This document shows, one piece after another, positions 7,059-20,500 of a DNA stretch of 38,228 nucleotides. Numbering within the stretch: the stretch's first letter is position 1; each line of letters begins with the position of its first letter. Under the pieces are notes generated by a model. It was not told the DNA's origin and ran no database searches. It worked only from the letters and a program-made list of their open reading frames with translations. This stretch comes from Gnetum montanum (taxonomy: Eukaryota > Streptophyta > Gnetopsida > Gnetales > Gnetaceae): contig MNCI01022583.1 of NCBI GenBank assembly GCA_015680685.1, forward strand, positions 476,059 through 514,286, given 5' to 3'. Position numbers and translations under genes: made by a program.

Positions 7059-9600
7059 ATGTTTTCTTCTCAAGAGTCCTTCTCCATCTAATTCTGACAG
7101 AGTACATTATCCAATGCCCCAGCAATACCGAGTGGTATATGCTAATCCTGATGAGTATGTACCAAATTTCACCTTCATCCTACACTAGGGTGAATAGTTG
7201 TGCTGGTGTGACATGGAGGGAAACATTGTGTTGTCGCCCGATCAATCTGTTCCTACAATGCTCTAACAAATGCTTATACGATGGGGTCTCCAAGGACTTC
7301 ATGTTGAGTATGTGGTGTAGGATAGTGATGCCAGGGATTATCATCCCATTGAGGAACAACATCTAAGGGATCGACAGCTAGAACAACATCATGAATCTAT
7401 GAAGGGAAAAGGATTTAATGATTTCCCATTCCTGTTATACCAAAAAGATGGTGGAGAACCCTTCTCTGGGGGTTTTCCATTTAGTGAAATTCCTCTTTTT
7501 GACTTCGATGAAAGAGGTTAAAACCAGGACCTGCAGTCCACAATTCACAATCCTGGTTCTAGCAAGAATGGATCCAATGACAAAGAAGGATCCAAAAAGG
7601 CAAGTCAAGGTAGGGATGCAAATAAGAAACAAGATCATTATCATGGTCATGATCATCAAAGAGGTGGTAGTAGGCACCGTGATGGTGCTAGTCCTCCCTC
7701 CTCTTCACCTTTGTCATCATCTTCTTTTTCTTCTAGCTTTGATCGTAACCGTAGACAGTGCGACCGTGATGGAGGTGACCAATGAGACTAAAATAATTGA
7801 AGGGACCATCAGGCAAGGTAAGACTAAGGGTGCAGACCTTCAAGAGAGATGCAACACCATGAACAAAGGGGTAGTAGGGGGCATTGTAGGTATCAAAATC
7901 AAGGCCTCGATGAGCCTTTGCTTACTACCAAGAGTATGCTAAACATTGTAGAGGCAGTATGAATCCAACAAGGCATGTGAAGGATAGTCGAATCAAAAGG
8001 CTAAACATGAATAATATCCCTCAATTCGAAGGGGGATATAACTCAGATTTGCAAAACCATCTCCAAGCTTTTCAAGATGCATGTGCCTTGCAAAATATAG
8101 AGAATGAGTGGCAAAAACTTAAGTTGTTCCCAACGACACTCATTAAAGAAGTAAAAAACTAGTACCAATCCTTAGAACTAGAATCTATCAGATGACAGAG
8201 TACAATGCTTGAATTGTTTAATGACAAATATCAAACATATTCCAAAGTGTCCAACTTGAGAAGGTAGATCCAAGGATGGAAAAAAGGAACACACAAACCC
8301 TTGGATGCCACCATTGGTCGATATTATTCTTTAATGCACATATGTCTTGGCCATGGTTATTCTCAACTAGACCAACTTTGCCACATTGTAGATAAGCTTC
8401 GATCTAAAATGAGGAGAACCCTTGGTGTCTATGTCTAAGGGTGATTGTCTGAATTAAGTGCCCATCATATCCAAAGATTAATTGAGCAAGTAGCTAAATT
8501 GAGAAAAAAAGAAAGTGCATAAGATTATAATCATGATCCTTCCATTTGCAAGAGGAAGGTTTGATCTTGTGATAGTGAGGAAGAATTAGCACTTGATATG
8601 GTGACGAATAGAAAAGCCTTATTTCTTTAAAAATTTCAATCTGAAATTATGGCCAATGTTGATCAGTTATGGGACTTCATGGATAGTCCCATAGGTAGTC
8701 CCATAGCTATCCTAAAAATTGTTGAAGAGTCCAAAGAACAAGGTAGTGATCATAAGCATAGGAGGTGCAAAAAAGGTTGAACATGCCTATCAAAAAGGTA
8801 AGTGTAAGATTGCTACAATAAAAGAAGTTGTGGGAAGTGAATCAAATGATGATGGTGGATGTGACATATACCAGTATGAACACCCTAAGGGATGTTACCC
8901 CATAGTGTCACACTTACAGGAGTCTAGGGTGTACACTTTGAATCCATGACTCACACAAAGGTAAACACATAGAAAATTGCCTTATCCTTAAGGCAATTCT
9001 AGGCAGTTCTATCAACTAGAATAGTATTATCCAAGTGGAACTCCACTACAATCATATGAGCAGTATCAACAATGATAGCAACCATAGTCATGGGGGCTGG
9101 CACTATTGCGACAGTAATAACCTTATAGATAACCTAATCCATATGGGTACTACGTTTAGCAACTCGTGTCTCCACGTGACTCCTCTGGTCACATTTTTAC
9201 TTTCTAATCTCACTACCACCCTTCTAATTATTATCGAACTCATTCTCCACATGTAAGAAGGGATACCACCTCTTACCCTTATCCTCATCTTGTTCTTGCA
9301 CATCTTCTTCCTTCCTCAACACAACTACCAACTGCCCCACCTATGTAGGGTGAACTCCTAGCTCAATCACAACAATGTAATGCTACTAGGGCCATTAATC
9401 TACAATCAGTTCTCAACCAAGTGGTTTGAATACTTGATCAAAGAAAAGACCTTTCTTCTGATCACACAGTCCACCTAAGCCCTTAAATACACCTACAGTT
9501 GACAACCTTGTTCCTCCGTCTTCCTCTGTATCAAATTCCTTCAAATCCCCTTCAAACCAAACACCACCCAAGATCCATAGTGTTATGCTTACTCATGTCA
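7059..9600 (+). pseudogene. gag: Decayed gag (and gag-protease linker) of element A
   Basis: Gag forms the capsid-like particle and binds element RNA. The reading starts at the ATG at 7059-7061 (MFSSQE...), the same place as in B, but hits a stop after ten codons. The copy keeps a segment DEYVPNFTFILH shared with B, a His/Ser/Gly-rich linker around 7600-7760, then a Retrotrans_gag-type region (LNMNNIPQFEGGYNSD through the YQSLE..S segment, about 7986-8250). Downstream are a charged stretch and a cysteine/histidine segment (CDIYQYEHPKGC at about 8859-8894). That segment is conserved with B and could be a zinc-binding remnant. More than ten stops interrupt it. The proline/glutamine-rich tail leads into the protease. 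Confidence 0.75.
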
Positions 9601-12600
9601 TATCTGATTGGATCCATGCTAGTAACCTTTATAGGAAATTAGCTAATTTTGGAAGTCCTCTGATTTATTTGTAGATTACTAGGAATGAACCATGTAAGGC
9701 TCTTCTTGATTTCTATTTCAATGTCAACCTAATCTCTCATGAGATGTATATTGCATGGAACCTACCTCCTCTCAAAAAAAGCAATATTAGATTAGAATTG
9801 GCAGACCAATCCATCACTATTCCATTGGGATTGGTAGAAAACATTGTGACCACTATCTGTGGGTGGTCTTATCTTGCTAATTTCCTAGTGATCAAGGTGG
9901 AGAATTGCAAAGGGAACTTCCTAATCATCATGGGAAGGGCATGGCTAAGCACCATTGATGCAAGAATGGGCATCAAAGATCTTTCCCTAGAAATATCCAA
10001 AGAAAATGCATTTAGAAAGATCAAGAAAGAAGTCAGTTCCATGTATCGCATACAATGATACAAGGTGCAATTGTGTGCAGAAACTCTAGGCAATGAAACA
10101 AACATTCATCTCTACATGTAAGTAGTGTGCACTAGAAGAAAAAATTCAAAGGTGTTTGTACACAGCAACCACAAAATAGGAGGGCACCTAGTGGCTGACC
10201 GCTGATTCTGAGAGTAACACACTTTGCATGGAACCAACTGAGAGCCTAACATGCACATATTTCATAGGCATGGATGAACTAGAGTAAGTTCATCACCAAC
10301 TCTTTGATGATGCAAATGATGCTACCTATTGGGGAGAGTTGGAAATTCCTAAAAACTTCAAGCAAGAATCCCTTGAGCTAAAAATGCTACCAGCCAACAT
10401 GGAATATGTGTTCCTAAGCAAATATTGCTCCAGAATAGAAAAAGATGTTGTTGAATGTGGTTGAAAAGTGATCAGCAACATTTGCCTAGTTATATCTAAA
10501 ACTCACAAGGATTGATCCTAGGATATGTTAGCATCACATCTACACTAATCCAACCATGAAGCCAAAGAGGTAGCCATAAGGACAATTGAATCCCAAACTA
10601 AAGTAGATCAATAAGGAGGAAATCAAAAAACTCCTTAAGGTGGGTTCATTTATCCCATTTCAGATAGTGAGTGGGTTAGCCCATTTGTGATTGTGCTGAA
10701 GAAAGGTGGCAAGTGGCAGGTTTGCATTGATTTTTAGCTGCTAAATATGGCAACATTCAAGGATCATTTTTCATTTCCATTTGTTGATCAGGTGTTAGAC
10801 ACAATCTCTAGGCATTGCTAGTATAGTTTTTTGGATGGTTATAGTGGTTATAACCAAATCTAGATTGCATCAAAAGACCAAGCCAAAATAACATTCACAA
10901 GTCCTTAGGGGACTTTTGCATATCACAAGATGCCTTTTGGTCTATGCAATGCCCTTACTATATTCCAATGCTTGGCCTTAAGAATTTTTCAATAGCAAAT
11001 CGATAGTGGTATGGAAGTCTTCAAGGATGACTTCTCCACCTATGGAGCTACATTTGAGCAAGCCTTGAACCACCTTGAGTAAGTATTAAAACGATGTGTT
11101 GAGACAAACCTCAGGCTCAATTAGCAAAAGAGTCATTTAACGGTTTAGGAAGGCATTGTATTGGGGCATAAAATATCACAAGTAAGAATTGAGGTAGACT
11201 ATGAAAAAATAAGGGTCATCTAAGCAATAACCCACTAGCCAGAAACCATCAAAGATATTCAGTCATTCCTTAGATATACTGGCTACTCCCAGTGATTCAT
11301 AGATAATTTCTCTAAGATCAAAAAGTCATTGGTAGAGTTGATAAAGAAAGATACTCCATTTTTTTGGATCATAGAATGTGAAAAATCATTCCAACAACTA
11401 AAGGAGAAACTTGTAGAAACTCCAATTCTACAAGCATCCAACTAGTCTAGACCATTTCATGTCATGATGGATGCATCAACTTATGCCTTGGAAGTTATGC
11501 TTATGTAGATGGATGATAAGAAATGTCCAAATTACATCCACTGCACTAGCTGAAACATTATGGGTGCACAATTAAACTACACCACTACAGAAAAATAATT
11601 GATGGTTGCGGTGTTTACTCTAGAGAAGTTTAGGTACTATGTGCTTGGATACAAAGTGTTTGTGCACACAGATCATAGTGTCATCCTCTTCCTGATGAAC
11701 GAGCCAACAATGAGCCCTCATGTCATATGGTGGCTAGTGATCTTATAGGAATTTGATCTCATGATGGTAGATCGAAAGGGCACTAAGAATGTGGTTATTA
11801 ACCACTTGTCTCGATTACAATGGAACAACAAAGAGGAAGAAAGCCCATTATTTGATATGTTTCATAATGAACTCCTCTTTGCTAAGGCTATAATTGAGCA
11901 ATTTTCCAATGAGCCTAAATGGTATGATGGCATTCTCACCCATCTTATCACTTAGGAGATGCCACAAGGGTTGGACCATCGGAAGAAATAACAGTTTCTT
12001 CACCAGGTGAAATGATTCATGGAGATCAATGGACATCTCTACAAGGTGTGCACTGATGGCTTGGTTCGATGGTGTGTCCCTAATATTGATCAACTATGCA
12101 TTCTCCAGGATGTTCATGAAGGTCCTTGTGGAGGTCACTATGCTAGGAGATGCACAACCATTAAAATCCTGATGGAAAGGTACTATTGGCCAACAATTTT
12201 CAGGGATGCTCACCAATATGTCTGCTCTTGTGAACAGTGACAATGAGATGATGAAATGACTACTTGAATGGAGGAACCTCAACAATGGATTCAATCACTA
12301 AAACTCTTTGACATCTAGGACATTAATTTCAAGGGTCCCACATGCTCGTGTCAAATGAAAAGGCACACATCATAGTTGTTATTGACTATTATACAAAATG
12401 GGTAGAAGCAGCAGCCGTCATTGACTATACATTTCCACTGCTATTTAGTTTGTACAAAAAAATTGTTGTAAATAGGTTTGGTATGCCACATGCATTAATT
12501 TCTAATAATGGAACTCACTTTACAGGTACTACTCCTCAAAAGCTCATGCAATTCTTGGGGGTTGAACATAAACTCACAACACCCTGCCACCCCCAAGCCA

Positions 12601-13265
12601 ATGGTCAAGCTGAGGTTACCAATAGGGAAATCATAAAGATTCTAACAAGACCTATTAGAAAATATAGGAAATACTAGAGCATGAAACTCAACGATGCCCT
12701 TTAGGCCTACTACTCAACATGGAAACTTCCTATAGGTTGTTCTCCCTATGAGCTTGTGTACAGAAAATTACCAACACTTTCTATTCAATCCAAGCTCTGT
12801 ACACTTTCAATAGCTTGTGACCTCAACCTTGACTTGAGTCTAGCACAAAAGGAAAGATTAATGAATCTCAACTTTCTAGACAAAAATCAATTAGTAGCCT
12901 TGTCATCTAACAAACTACACAAGGCATTCAATAAAAAGCTCCATGACCTTAAAATTAGGAAAGTCAAATTTCCACCAGGAGATAAGGTTCTCTACTGGAA
13001 TCCCACACATGTACCTCAACAAACTAAATTTCAAGCATTATGGAAAGTACCTTATATAATTTATGAAACTTTTCCTTCTGGGGCCATGATGATCTATAAA
13101 CCTGAAAGCCCAGACAAGAAGCAACTAGTCAACATACAACAAGTCAAACCTTTTCATGAGCATAAGCCAACTAATACAACAAATGTCTCATTAGATGGAC
13201 AACCACACTCAATATTTTGGATCTCCCCCTTTCAACTTAGTCGTGGTGGAGATGGCCACCCATGA
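9600..13265 (+). pseudogene. pol: Decayed pol (PR-RT-RNase H-IN) of element A
   Basis: Protease: ALLD at 9699-9710 keeps the catalytic Asp but the following SGS has become FYF; ELADQSI...PLGLVE and IIMGRAWLST follow. RT: SEWVSP, IDF.LLN, FLDGYSGYNQ, and the catalytic box, here VFKDDFSTYG near 11015-11044, with Lys in place of the usual Met. RNase H: MDAS and HTDHS segments near 11470-11690. Integrase: an HHCC-type head with HEGPCGGHYA near 12115, IDYYTKW, then ISNNGTHF, where the second catalytic Asp is Asn (12504-12506), and GQAEVTNREI. The tail keeps the GPY-type module and ends QLSRGGDGHP. Frames change at least twice, for example a 1-base loss near 10641. Dead as an enzyme source. Confidence 0.9.
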
Positions 13266-13868
13266 TAACCATATAAGTAGCTCCTTAGTTTTTCATATTT
13301 TTGTTTTACACATTTTTCTTTTAGAACTTCTTGTTTTACACATTCTTTATTTTTACACTTTTTGTTTTCTACATTATTAATTTTTCAAAGCTTTTGTTTT
13401 ACAACATCGCTATTATGTTTTCTTTTTCTTTAATATTTCACAATTTCTTATATATTTTTCTTTATTAGGATGTGATTTTTCTTATCCTATTTTAATAATA
13501 AGCATCTTATTACCAACTAGGTACCATGTGATTTAACTGATGTGGGTACGTATTATTTAGTTATTTGATTGTTGGTGTCTAGGTTCTAGATTTGAATTTT
13601 GTTACTGTTAATGAGGACATGGTTTCTTTTTATGCAATAGGTAGTGAGTCCACAACATCCACTCATCCACAAACTCTATGGTTTTTCTTGTTCTATAAAT
13701 GTGTAGTCTCTTTTTCATTAATAAGATTTTAATGAACTTATCACTTTGGTAGTTTCAAAACCTAGAAAGGATTCAAAGGTTTGAATAGGGTGTGACTTCA
13801 AGGGGATTCGGTATTCTTTGTGCTTTTTTGCTTGCTTGGGTGCATGTATGTTTTCCTGGATTTCTTAT
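13266..13868 (+). other. 3' spacer of element A, part 1
   Basis: A T-rich low-complexity tract (13270-13500) follows the pol stop. It is followed by a conserved non-coding segment that ends GTGTGACTTCAAGGGGAT and ATTTCTTAT, where element B starts. The same segments occur in B (21420-21650) and, reversed, in the right element (34380-34110). Confidence 0.7.
13864..13868. other. Target site duplication of element B, left copy
   Basis: CTTAT abuts TGATGAG; the right copy is CTTAC at 26176-26180. The homologous uninterrupted site in B itself reads TTCTTACCATT (21648-21661), which shows that CTTAC is ancestral and the left copy has one C-to-T change. Confidence 0.85.
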
Positions 13869-14801
13869 TGATGAGTCACGTCCAATTGGTCACGTTGATG
13901 AGGCCTCATTAACATGGCCTCATTGACTGGGCCTCATTTACACATCATATCATGCATCAATGAGGCGTTGTTGACACAGTGCTAATTTTCCTGATTTTTA
14001 GCTATAAATACACACTTGTAGCTGCATTTATGGCAAGTAGAGATTGTTGTTGTAGCAAAGCTCTTGCATTTTTTCTATTTGAAAGTTAGAATTTTTCCCC
14101 TGAGTGCCCATAGTAGGAGTCAATGAGTGTACTGATCTTTATGCGAGCATTGTTATACCTGAGCATGATAGTGTGTGCAACAATAAAGATGAGCTGTCTA
14201 ATAAACCTTGTAGCACTTTAGATAAACTAGCTATTTTATTTACGCATTTAATGTTCTCAATTATTTATTGAATGTTTTCTATTAGTTATTAAATATTTTC
14301 TAGCTATTACATTAATGAAGTAATTAAGCCAAATAGATTACACACATGTGTACGACTACTTCAGGTGTAACATGTATTTGCTTGGTAATCCTAACCATGT
14401 TATTGCTTGGTACGCCCAATAGCATAGTGCTTGGTCTCCCAGTAGTGGATACCTAGGTTCAAGACGTGTACAGAAAGTGGGATTAGATGCTTATGATAGG
14501 ATTAGTTAAATGCTAAGTTAATTAGTTAATTTAGATTAGTTAATCAAATTCCTTTTATCTACATTTTGAGCACCAAACTATAAAACACAAAATAATAAAA
14601 ATCATATGCCTCAGTTACACTTAACCATACCAACAAACATCACAAGCATAATTGGAAAGACAATGATTGACCTTAAGGCTAGATTCACTTCCTAAAAGAC
14701 TAGTCCATTGGAAACAATAAAGTTCATAGAATTTGATAGGATCATGCATGAATGCTTTGTGATTTGTATGGTTGTGCATAGGGGTACCTCATCACTCATC
14801 A
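13869..14801 (+). repeat. 5' LTR of element B (933 bp)
   Basis: Ends are TGATGAG and CTCATCA. U3 has several GGCCTCATT/AATGAGGC palindromic units. TATAAATA is at 14003-14010 and AATAAA at 14182-14187. The U5 stem pairs 14612-14622 with 14644-14654, with two mismatches that are absent in the 3' copy. Confidence 0.9.
14003..14010 (+). promoter_or_regulatory. TATA box of element B 5' LTR
   Basis: TATAAATA in the context AGCTATAAATACACACTT, shared with the 3' LTR at 25375-25382. Confidence 0.6.
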
Positions 14802-14802
14802 T

Positions 14803-14821
14803 TAGCACTGTTGCTGAGGAC
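14803..14821 (+). other. Primer binding site, tRNA-Asp type (element B)
   Basis: TAGCACTGTTGCTGAGGAC, one base after the LTR, matches the complement of the tRNA-Asp 3' end with transitions only. It is independent of, and differently decayed from, the site in A. Confidence 0.8.
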
Positions 14822-14961
14822 TTTGTTTATGGAACATGTACTATTTAGATCTAAGTGAATACCATTAATATCATTGTACAAGCCTCAAGGTCAATATCAT
14901 CCCCACTGTACATAGAATTATAAAAGCACATTGATAATTTTATTTTGTTTTGTTTTGCAAA

Positions 14962-17500
14962 ATGTCTTCTTCTTCTCGCAAGCACAAAGATACCAAACTA
15001 CCAGTCCCACAAGAATAAAAGGAGGTATATACTCATCCATATGAGTTTGTGTTAAATTTCACCTTCATCCTACATTAGGATGAACAATTGCAATGGTGTG
15101 ATATCGAGGGCAATGTTGTCTTGTCCCTCGATCGATTTGTGCCCAGAATGCTATTCAAAACCCTTAAGAAATTAGGCATAGCAAATCTTCATGAAGAATA
15201 CGTTGTGGATGGATATGATACTTGAAACTACTATCCCACTAAAACACAATGCAAATGAGAACAACATCAGGAGAAACTCCATGAAGCTATAAAGGAAAAA
15301 AATTACACCAATCCCTTGTTCCTACTAGATCAAGATGACACTGAGGATCCTCCTACTAAAGGTTCTCAGCATGAAGATCCTCCATCCCCTGTTACAGATG
15401 GCGAGGGTGTGAACCTAACCCTACAATTCACTATTCATAAATTGGGTTCAAGAAAAAATGGCAACCAAGGTCGGGACTCAGGAAAGCACCACAATAGCAA
15501 GGGATCTAAGGATGGTGATCATAATAAAAATAAGAGTGATGGTGGACACCATGATGGTGGTAGTGGTGGTCCATCTTCCTCTTCATCCTCTTCATCTAAT
15601 TCCAAACATTCCTCTTCATCTAAAGGTTCGCATGGAAGCTTCCATTGAAACAACCATGATGAAGGTGATCAACAAAACAACAATGACCATGAAGGCCACC
15701 AAAAATGAAGGGGTGGCCAAAACCACCATCGGCATCATAAACATAGCAATGATAATGAACCTCTATTAGTGACTTAAAGTATGCTCAATGTTGTAGAGGC
15801 AATGAGAATCCCAACCAAGCATATGAAGTATAGTTAAATCAAGCACCTATACATGAACAATATCCAAAGATTTGAAGGGGGATACAACTCTAATATGCAA
15901 ACATAGCCACAAGCTTTTCAAGATGCCTATGCCTTATAGAACATAAAGAATGAATGGTAGAAACTCAAGCTTTTTCCAAGGACACTCATTAAGAAAGCTA
16001 AAAGTTGGTATCAGTCCTTAGAGCCAAAATCTATCCACAAATGGAGTACCATGTTAGAACCATTCAATGACAAATATGAAACGTACTCCAGAGTGTCTAA
16101 TCTGAGAAAGCAAATCCAAGGCTGTAAACAAAGAGTACATGAACCCTTGGATGCCACCATGGGTCAATACTATTCATTCCTACATTGATTCCCTAGCCAT
16201 GATTATTCTTGGAGGGAACAACTTCATCACATCATAGATGGGCTTAGAATAGAAACTAGAAGAACCCTTGGGGTGTATGCCCAAGGAAGGTTTTTTGAAA
16301 TGAGAGCTCATCAAATCCAAAGGTTAATTAAGTAAGTACCAAAAGAAGAAGGTAAGCTACAAAAAAGGGGAAAGTAATGAAGAGTATAATTGGGATCCCT
16401 CCATTAGAAAATGAGAGGTCCAACTTTATGATGAGGAGGAATCACCACTTGATGAAGTGGCGAATAAAAAGACCTTGCCCATCTAAAAATCTATTTTTGA
16501 CATTTTGGCCAAGGTTGATAAATTATGGGACTCTTTGAATGAAAAATTTTAAATTGCTTTGAAAATTGTTGAAGAATCCAAAGAGTAAAATAGTGATCAT
16601 AATATTAGGAGGCAAAAAGAAGTTGAACATGCCTACCAAAGAGGTAAGGGCTTAGTTGCTACAATAGAGGAAGTGGCGAAGTCTAACTTTGATGATGAAA
16701 CTGAATGTGACATTTGCCAATAAAAACATCCAAAGGGATGTTGTCCTCTAGTGTCACACTTATAAGAGTCTAGAGTGTATGCATTTAATCCTCACCTAGC
16801 ACGTAGGTAAGCTCCAAGATGATTGCCTTACCTTCAAGGAAATCCAAGACAATTCCACTAGCAAAAACAAGCTTACTACCCAAGTGGAACTCCTCCACAA
16901 CCTTATAAATAAAACCAATAGTGGTACCAACCAAAATCATGGGGAATGCCATCACCAAGGCAGTAGTACCCTTATAGGCAACTAGATCCATATGGGTACT
17001 ATGTTCAACAGCCTGTCTCCCCTAGAAGTTCTGCAAGTCATGCATCATTCTAGCATTACTATTACCCTCCAAAGTACCACTGAACACATTCACCATCTAC
17101 TTGAGGGGAAAGCCCATATCCATATCCATATCATCCTCTACATCCCTCTGCACATACACCTCCACCTTCAACCTAGTCATCTCCTACTCCATCCATGTCG
17201 GGTGAGATTCCTCCACAACTGCAACAACAAAATGCGAAGAGCACTGTATAGTCATAATCAATTTTTCAACTAAGTGGTCTAGACAATTGATCAAGAAAAT
17301 GACCTTTCTTCCAACCTAGTAGCCCTCTCCAACCCTCATAACCTACTTTAGTTGATCGCACTGCATCTCTAGCACCCTCATCCTCTACATTAAATACCTT
17401 CAAGTATCCTTCAAACTAAGGGCCACCTAGGATCTGCACTATAATGCTAACTCATGCTCTTTCTAACTAGATCAAGGTTGGAAATCTTCCTACAAAAAGA
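14962..17500 (+). pseudogene. gag: Decayed gag of element B
   Basis: The start MSSSSRKHKD at 14962 is followed by EFVLNFTFILH, shared with A, and a longer surviving stretch (EGNVVLSLDRFVPRML). A low-complexity Ser/His/Gly/Lys linker (about 15440-15650) has runs of eight or more serines. The Retrotrans_gag-like core lies at about 15840-16330, with WYQSLEPKSI near 16005 and RRTLGVYAQG near 16260. A Cys/His segment (CDICQ.KHPKGCCP at about 16708) and a Pro/Tyr/Gln-rich tail follow. Stops are frequent and mostly explained by CAA/CAG to TAA/TAG or TGG to TAG. Confidence 0.75.
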
Positions 17501-20500
17501 TCTGATCTAGGAAGTCCACTCATTTATCTACAAATTGCTGGACATGAGACATGCAAAGCTCTTCTTAGCTCTGGTTCCAGAGTTAATCTCATCTCCCATG
17601 ACAGGTACAAGGCTTGGAACTTACCATCTCTTAAGAAGAGAAACATCTGTCTAGAATTGGCAGATTAGTCAATTATTGTCCCCTTGGCCTTAGTCGAGGA
17701 CAAGGTGAACAACTGCAAAATTGATTTCCCCATCATCATGGGAAGAGCTTGGTTAAGCATGGTCGATGCAAGAATGGGTATAAAGAACCTATCTTTAGAA
17801 ATATCCAAGGAAAATGAGCTAGGAAAAATTGAAAAGAAGGGTATTCCATGCATCACATACAGTGATAATAGGTGCAATTTCATGCAAAACATTTGGTCAA
17901 TCAAGAGTACCTACATTAAGGCATATAATCAATGTGCATAAGAAATTAACATTCAAAGGTGTTTGTACGTAGTAGCCACAAAGAAGGAGGGCACCCAATG
18001 GCTGATAGTTGATTTAGAGAGCAGCACAATATGCATGGATCCAACTAAGAATCTAACATGTGCATATGTTGAAAACATGGAAAAAATTGAACAAGTTCAT
18101 TCCAAACTCTCTGATGAAGATGATGATACCTATTGGAGAGAGTTGAAAATCCCTAATCCCTTCAAGTAAGAGCCCTTAGAGCTAAAAAATTTACCGGCTA
18201 GTATGCAGTATGCATTTCTAAAGAATGGTAAATCGATCATAATTAATGCCAAACTTGCTTTTGAACAAAAATAAAAGTTATTGAAGGTGATGAATTATTG
18301 GTCAACAACCTTTGCTTGGTCATATCCAGAGCTAACAAGAATCGATCCAAGGCTATGCCAGCATCGCATCTACACCAACCTAGCCATGAAGCCTAGAAGG
18401 CAGCCATAGAGGCGGCTAAACCCCAAATTAAAGCAAATCATCAAGGAGGAAATAGAGAAACTCCTCAAGGTAGGGTTCATCTATCCAATTGTGGATAGTG
18501 AGTAGGTTAGCCCACTCGTAATTGTACCAAAGAAGGATGGCAAATGGCAGGTTTGCATTGACTTTAGGTTGTTGAATATGACAACATTTAAAGATCACTT
18601 TCCTTTGTGATTTGTAAATCAAGTGTTAAACACTATATCTAGGCATTATTATTATAGTTTCTTGGATGGTTATAATGGCTATAACCTAATCCAAATTGTG
18701 CCAAAAGACTAGGCCAAGACAACATTCATGAGTCCCTGGGGAACTTTTGCATATTGTAAGATGTCAATTGGTTTGTGAAATGCCCCTACAACCTTTTAAT
18801 GCTTGGTCATTAGTATCTTTCAACAACATATTGGTAGTGGTGTTGAAGTCTTCATGGATGATTTTTCCACCTATGGAGCTACCTTTGAACAAGCCTTGGA
18901 CCAGCTTGAGTAAGTATTAAAAATATGTATAGAGACAAACCTACAACTCAATTGGCAAAAGAGCCATCTCATGGTCCAAGAGGGCATTGTGCTAGGGCAC
19001 CAAACTTCACAAAAAGGGATTGAGGTGGGCCTAGAAAAGATAAGGATCATCCAAGGAATAACACATCAACTAGAGACTATTAAAGATGTTTGATCATTTC
19101 TTAGACACACTGGCTACTACTAGTGATTCATAGAGAATTTCTCTAATATTGCAAAGTTGTTGGTAGAGCTTACAAAGAAAGATGTACCTTTCCTTTGGAC
19201 CAAGAAATGTGAACATGCATTCCAACAATTAAAGGAGAAACTCGTAGAAATACCAATCCTACGAGAATCAAACTAGTCTAGACCCTTCCATATCATGACA
19301 ACTACATCTAACTATGCTTTGGGAGTAGTACTCACACAAATGGATGATAAGAAACATCCATACTATATCCATTGCGTGAGTCAAAGCATTGTGGGAGCAC
19401 AGTTAAATTACACCATCATGAAGAAATAATTAATGGCAGTGGTGTATGTGCTAGAAATGTTTAGGCACTATGTGCTTGGATATAAAGTATTTGTGCATAT
19501 GGACCACAGTGCAATCTACTTCCTCATGAACAGGTCGATGGTGAGTCCTCATGTTATATGATGGTTGGTGATCTTGCAGAAATTCAATCTCACTATGGTA
19601 GATCAAAAAGGAATTGAGAATGTGGTCACTAACCACTTTTCTTACTTAAGATGGGACAATAAAGAGGAAGAGAGCCCGCTCTCTAATCAATTTTCAAATA
19701 AACTCCTCTTTATAGGAGCAATAAGTGAACAAATGCCTGAAAAAGTAATATGGTATAATGGCATCCTCACATATCTTCTCACTCAAGAGATGCCACAAGA
19801 CTTGGATTTTAGAAAGAAGCAACAATTTCTTCATTGAGCCAAATACTTCATGGAAATCAATGAATACCTTTACAAGGTGTGTGCCGATGGCCTAATTTAT
19901 TGGTGTGTCCCTGATGAAAATTAACTATGCATTTTCTAAGATGCTCATGAAGGACCTTGTAGAGGCCACTATGCAAGGAGACATATGGCTATAAAAATCC
20001 TGATGGTAGGATACTATTGACCTACAATCTTTAGGGATGCCCACCAATTCGTCAAGTCTTGTGAATGTTGTCAATGTGACAGGTAGATGACTGCTCACAT
20101 GGAAGGTCCTCAATAGTGGATTCAACCACTGGAACCTTTTGACATATGGGGCATTGACTTCATGGGTCCCATCACACCCATGTCCAATGTAAAGGCTTAT
20201 ATTATTGTAGCAGTTGACTACTACATAAAATGGAAAAAAGAAGCAACCATTACTAATTGTACATCATCCACTGCTACCAAATTTATACAATAAAATATCG
20301 TGAATAGGTTTGGGATGCCACGTTCACTAATTTCTAATAATGGAACTCATTTCACAAATGTCACATTTAGAAAATTAATGCAACGCTTGGGGTGGAACAT
20401 AAATTAACAACACCTTATTGCCCCTAAGCCAATGGTTGAGTAGAGGTAACCAATCGGGAGCTTACAAAAATACTAACATGAACCACTAGCAAATATAGGA

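Noticed and set aside
7418-7942. 174-codon + strand open frame inside gag of A
   Set aside because: It is out of frame with the gag reading shared with B; the long openness comes from low-complexity His/Ser/Gly codons read in a shifted frame.
15458-15769. 103-codon + strand open frame in gag of B
   Set aside because: Shifted-frame shadow of the Ser/His-rich gag linker (Met/Ile/Val-rich peptide typical of a wrong frame).
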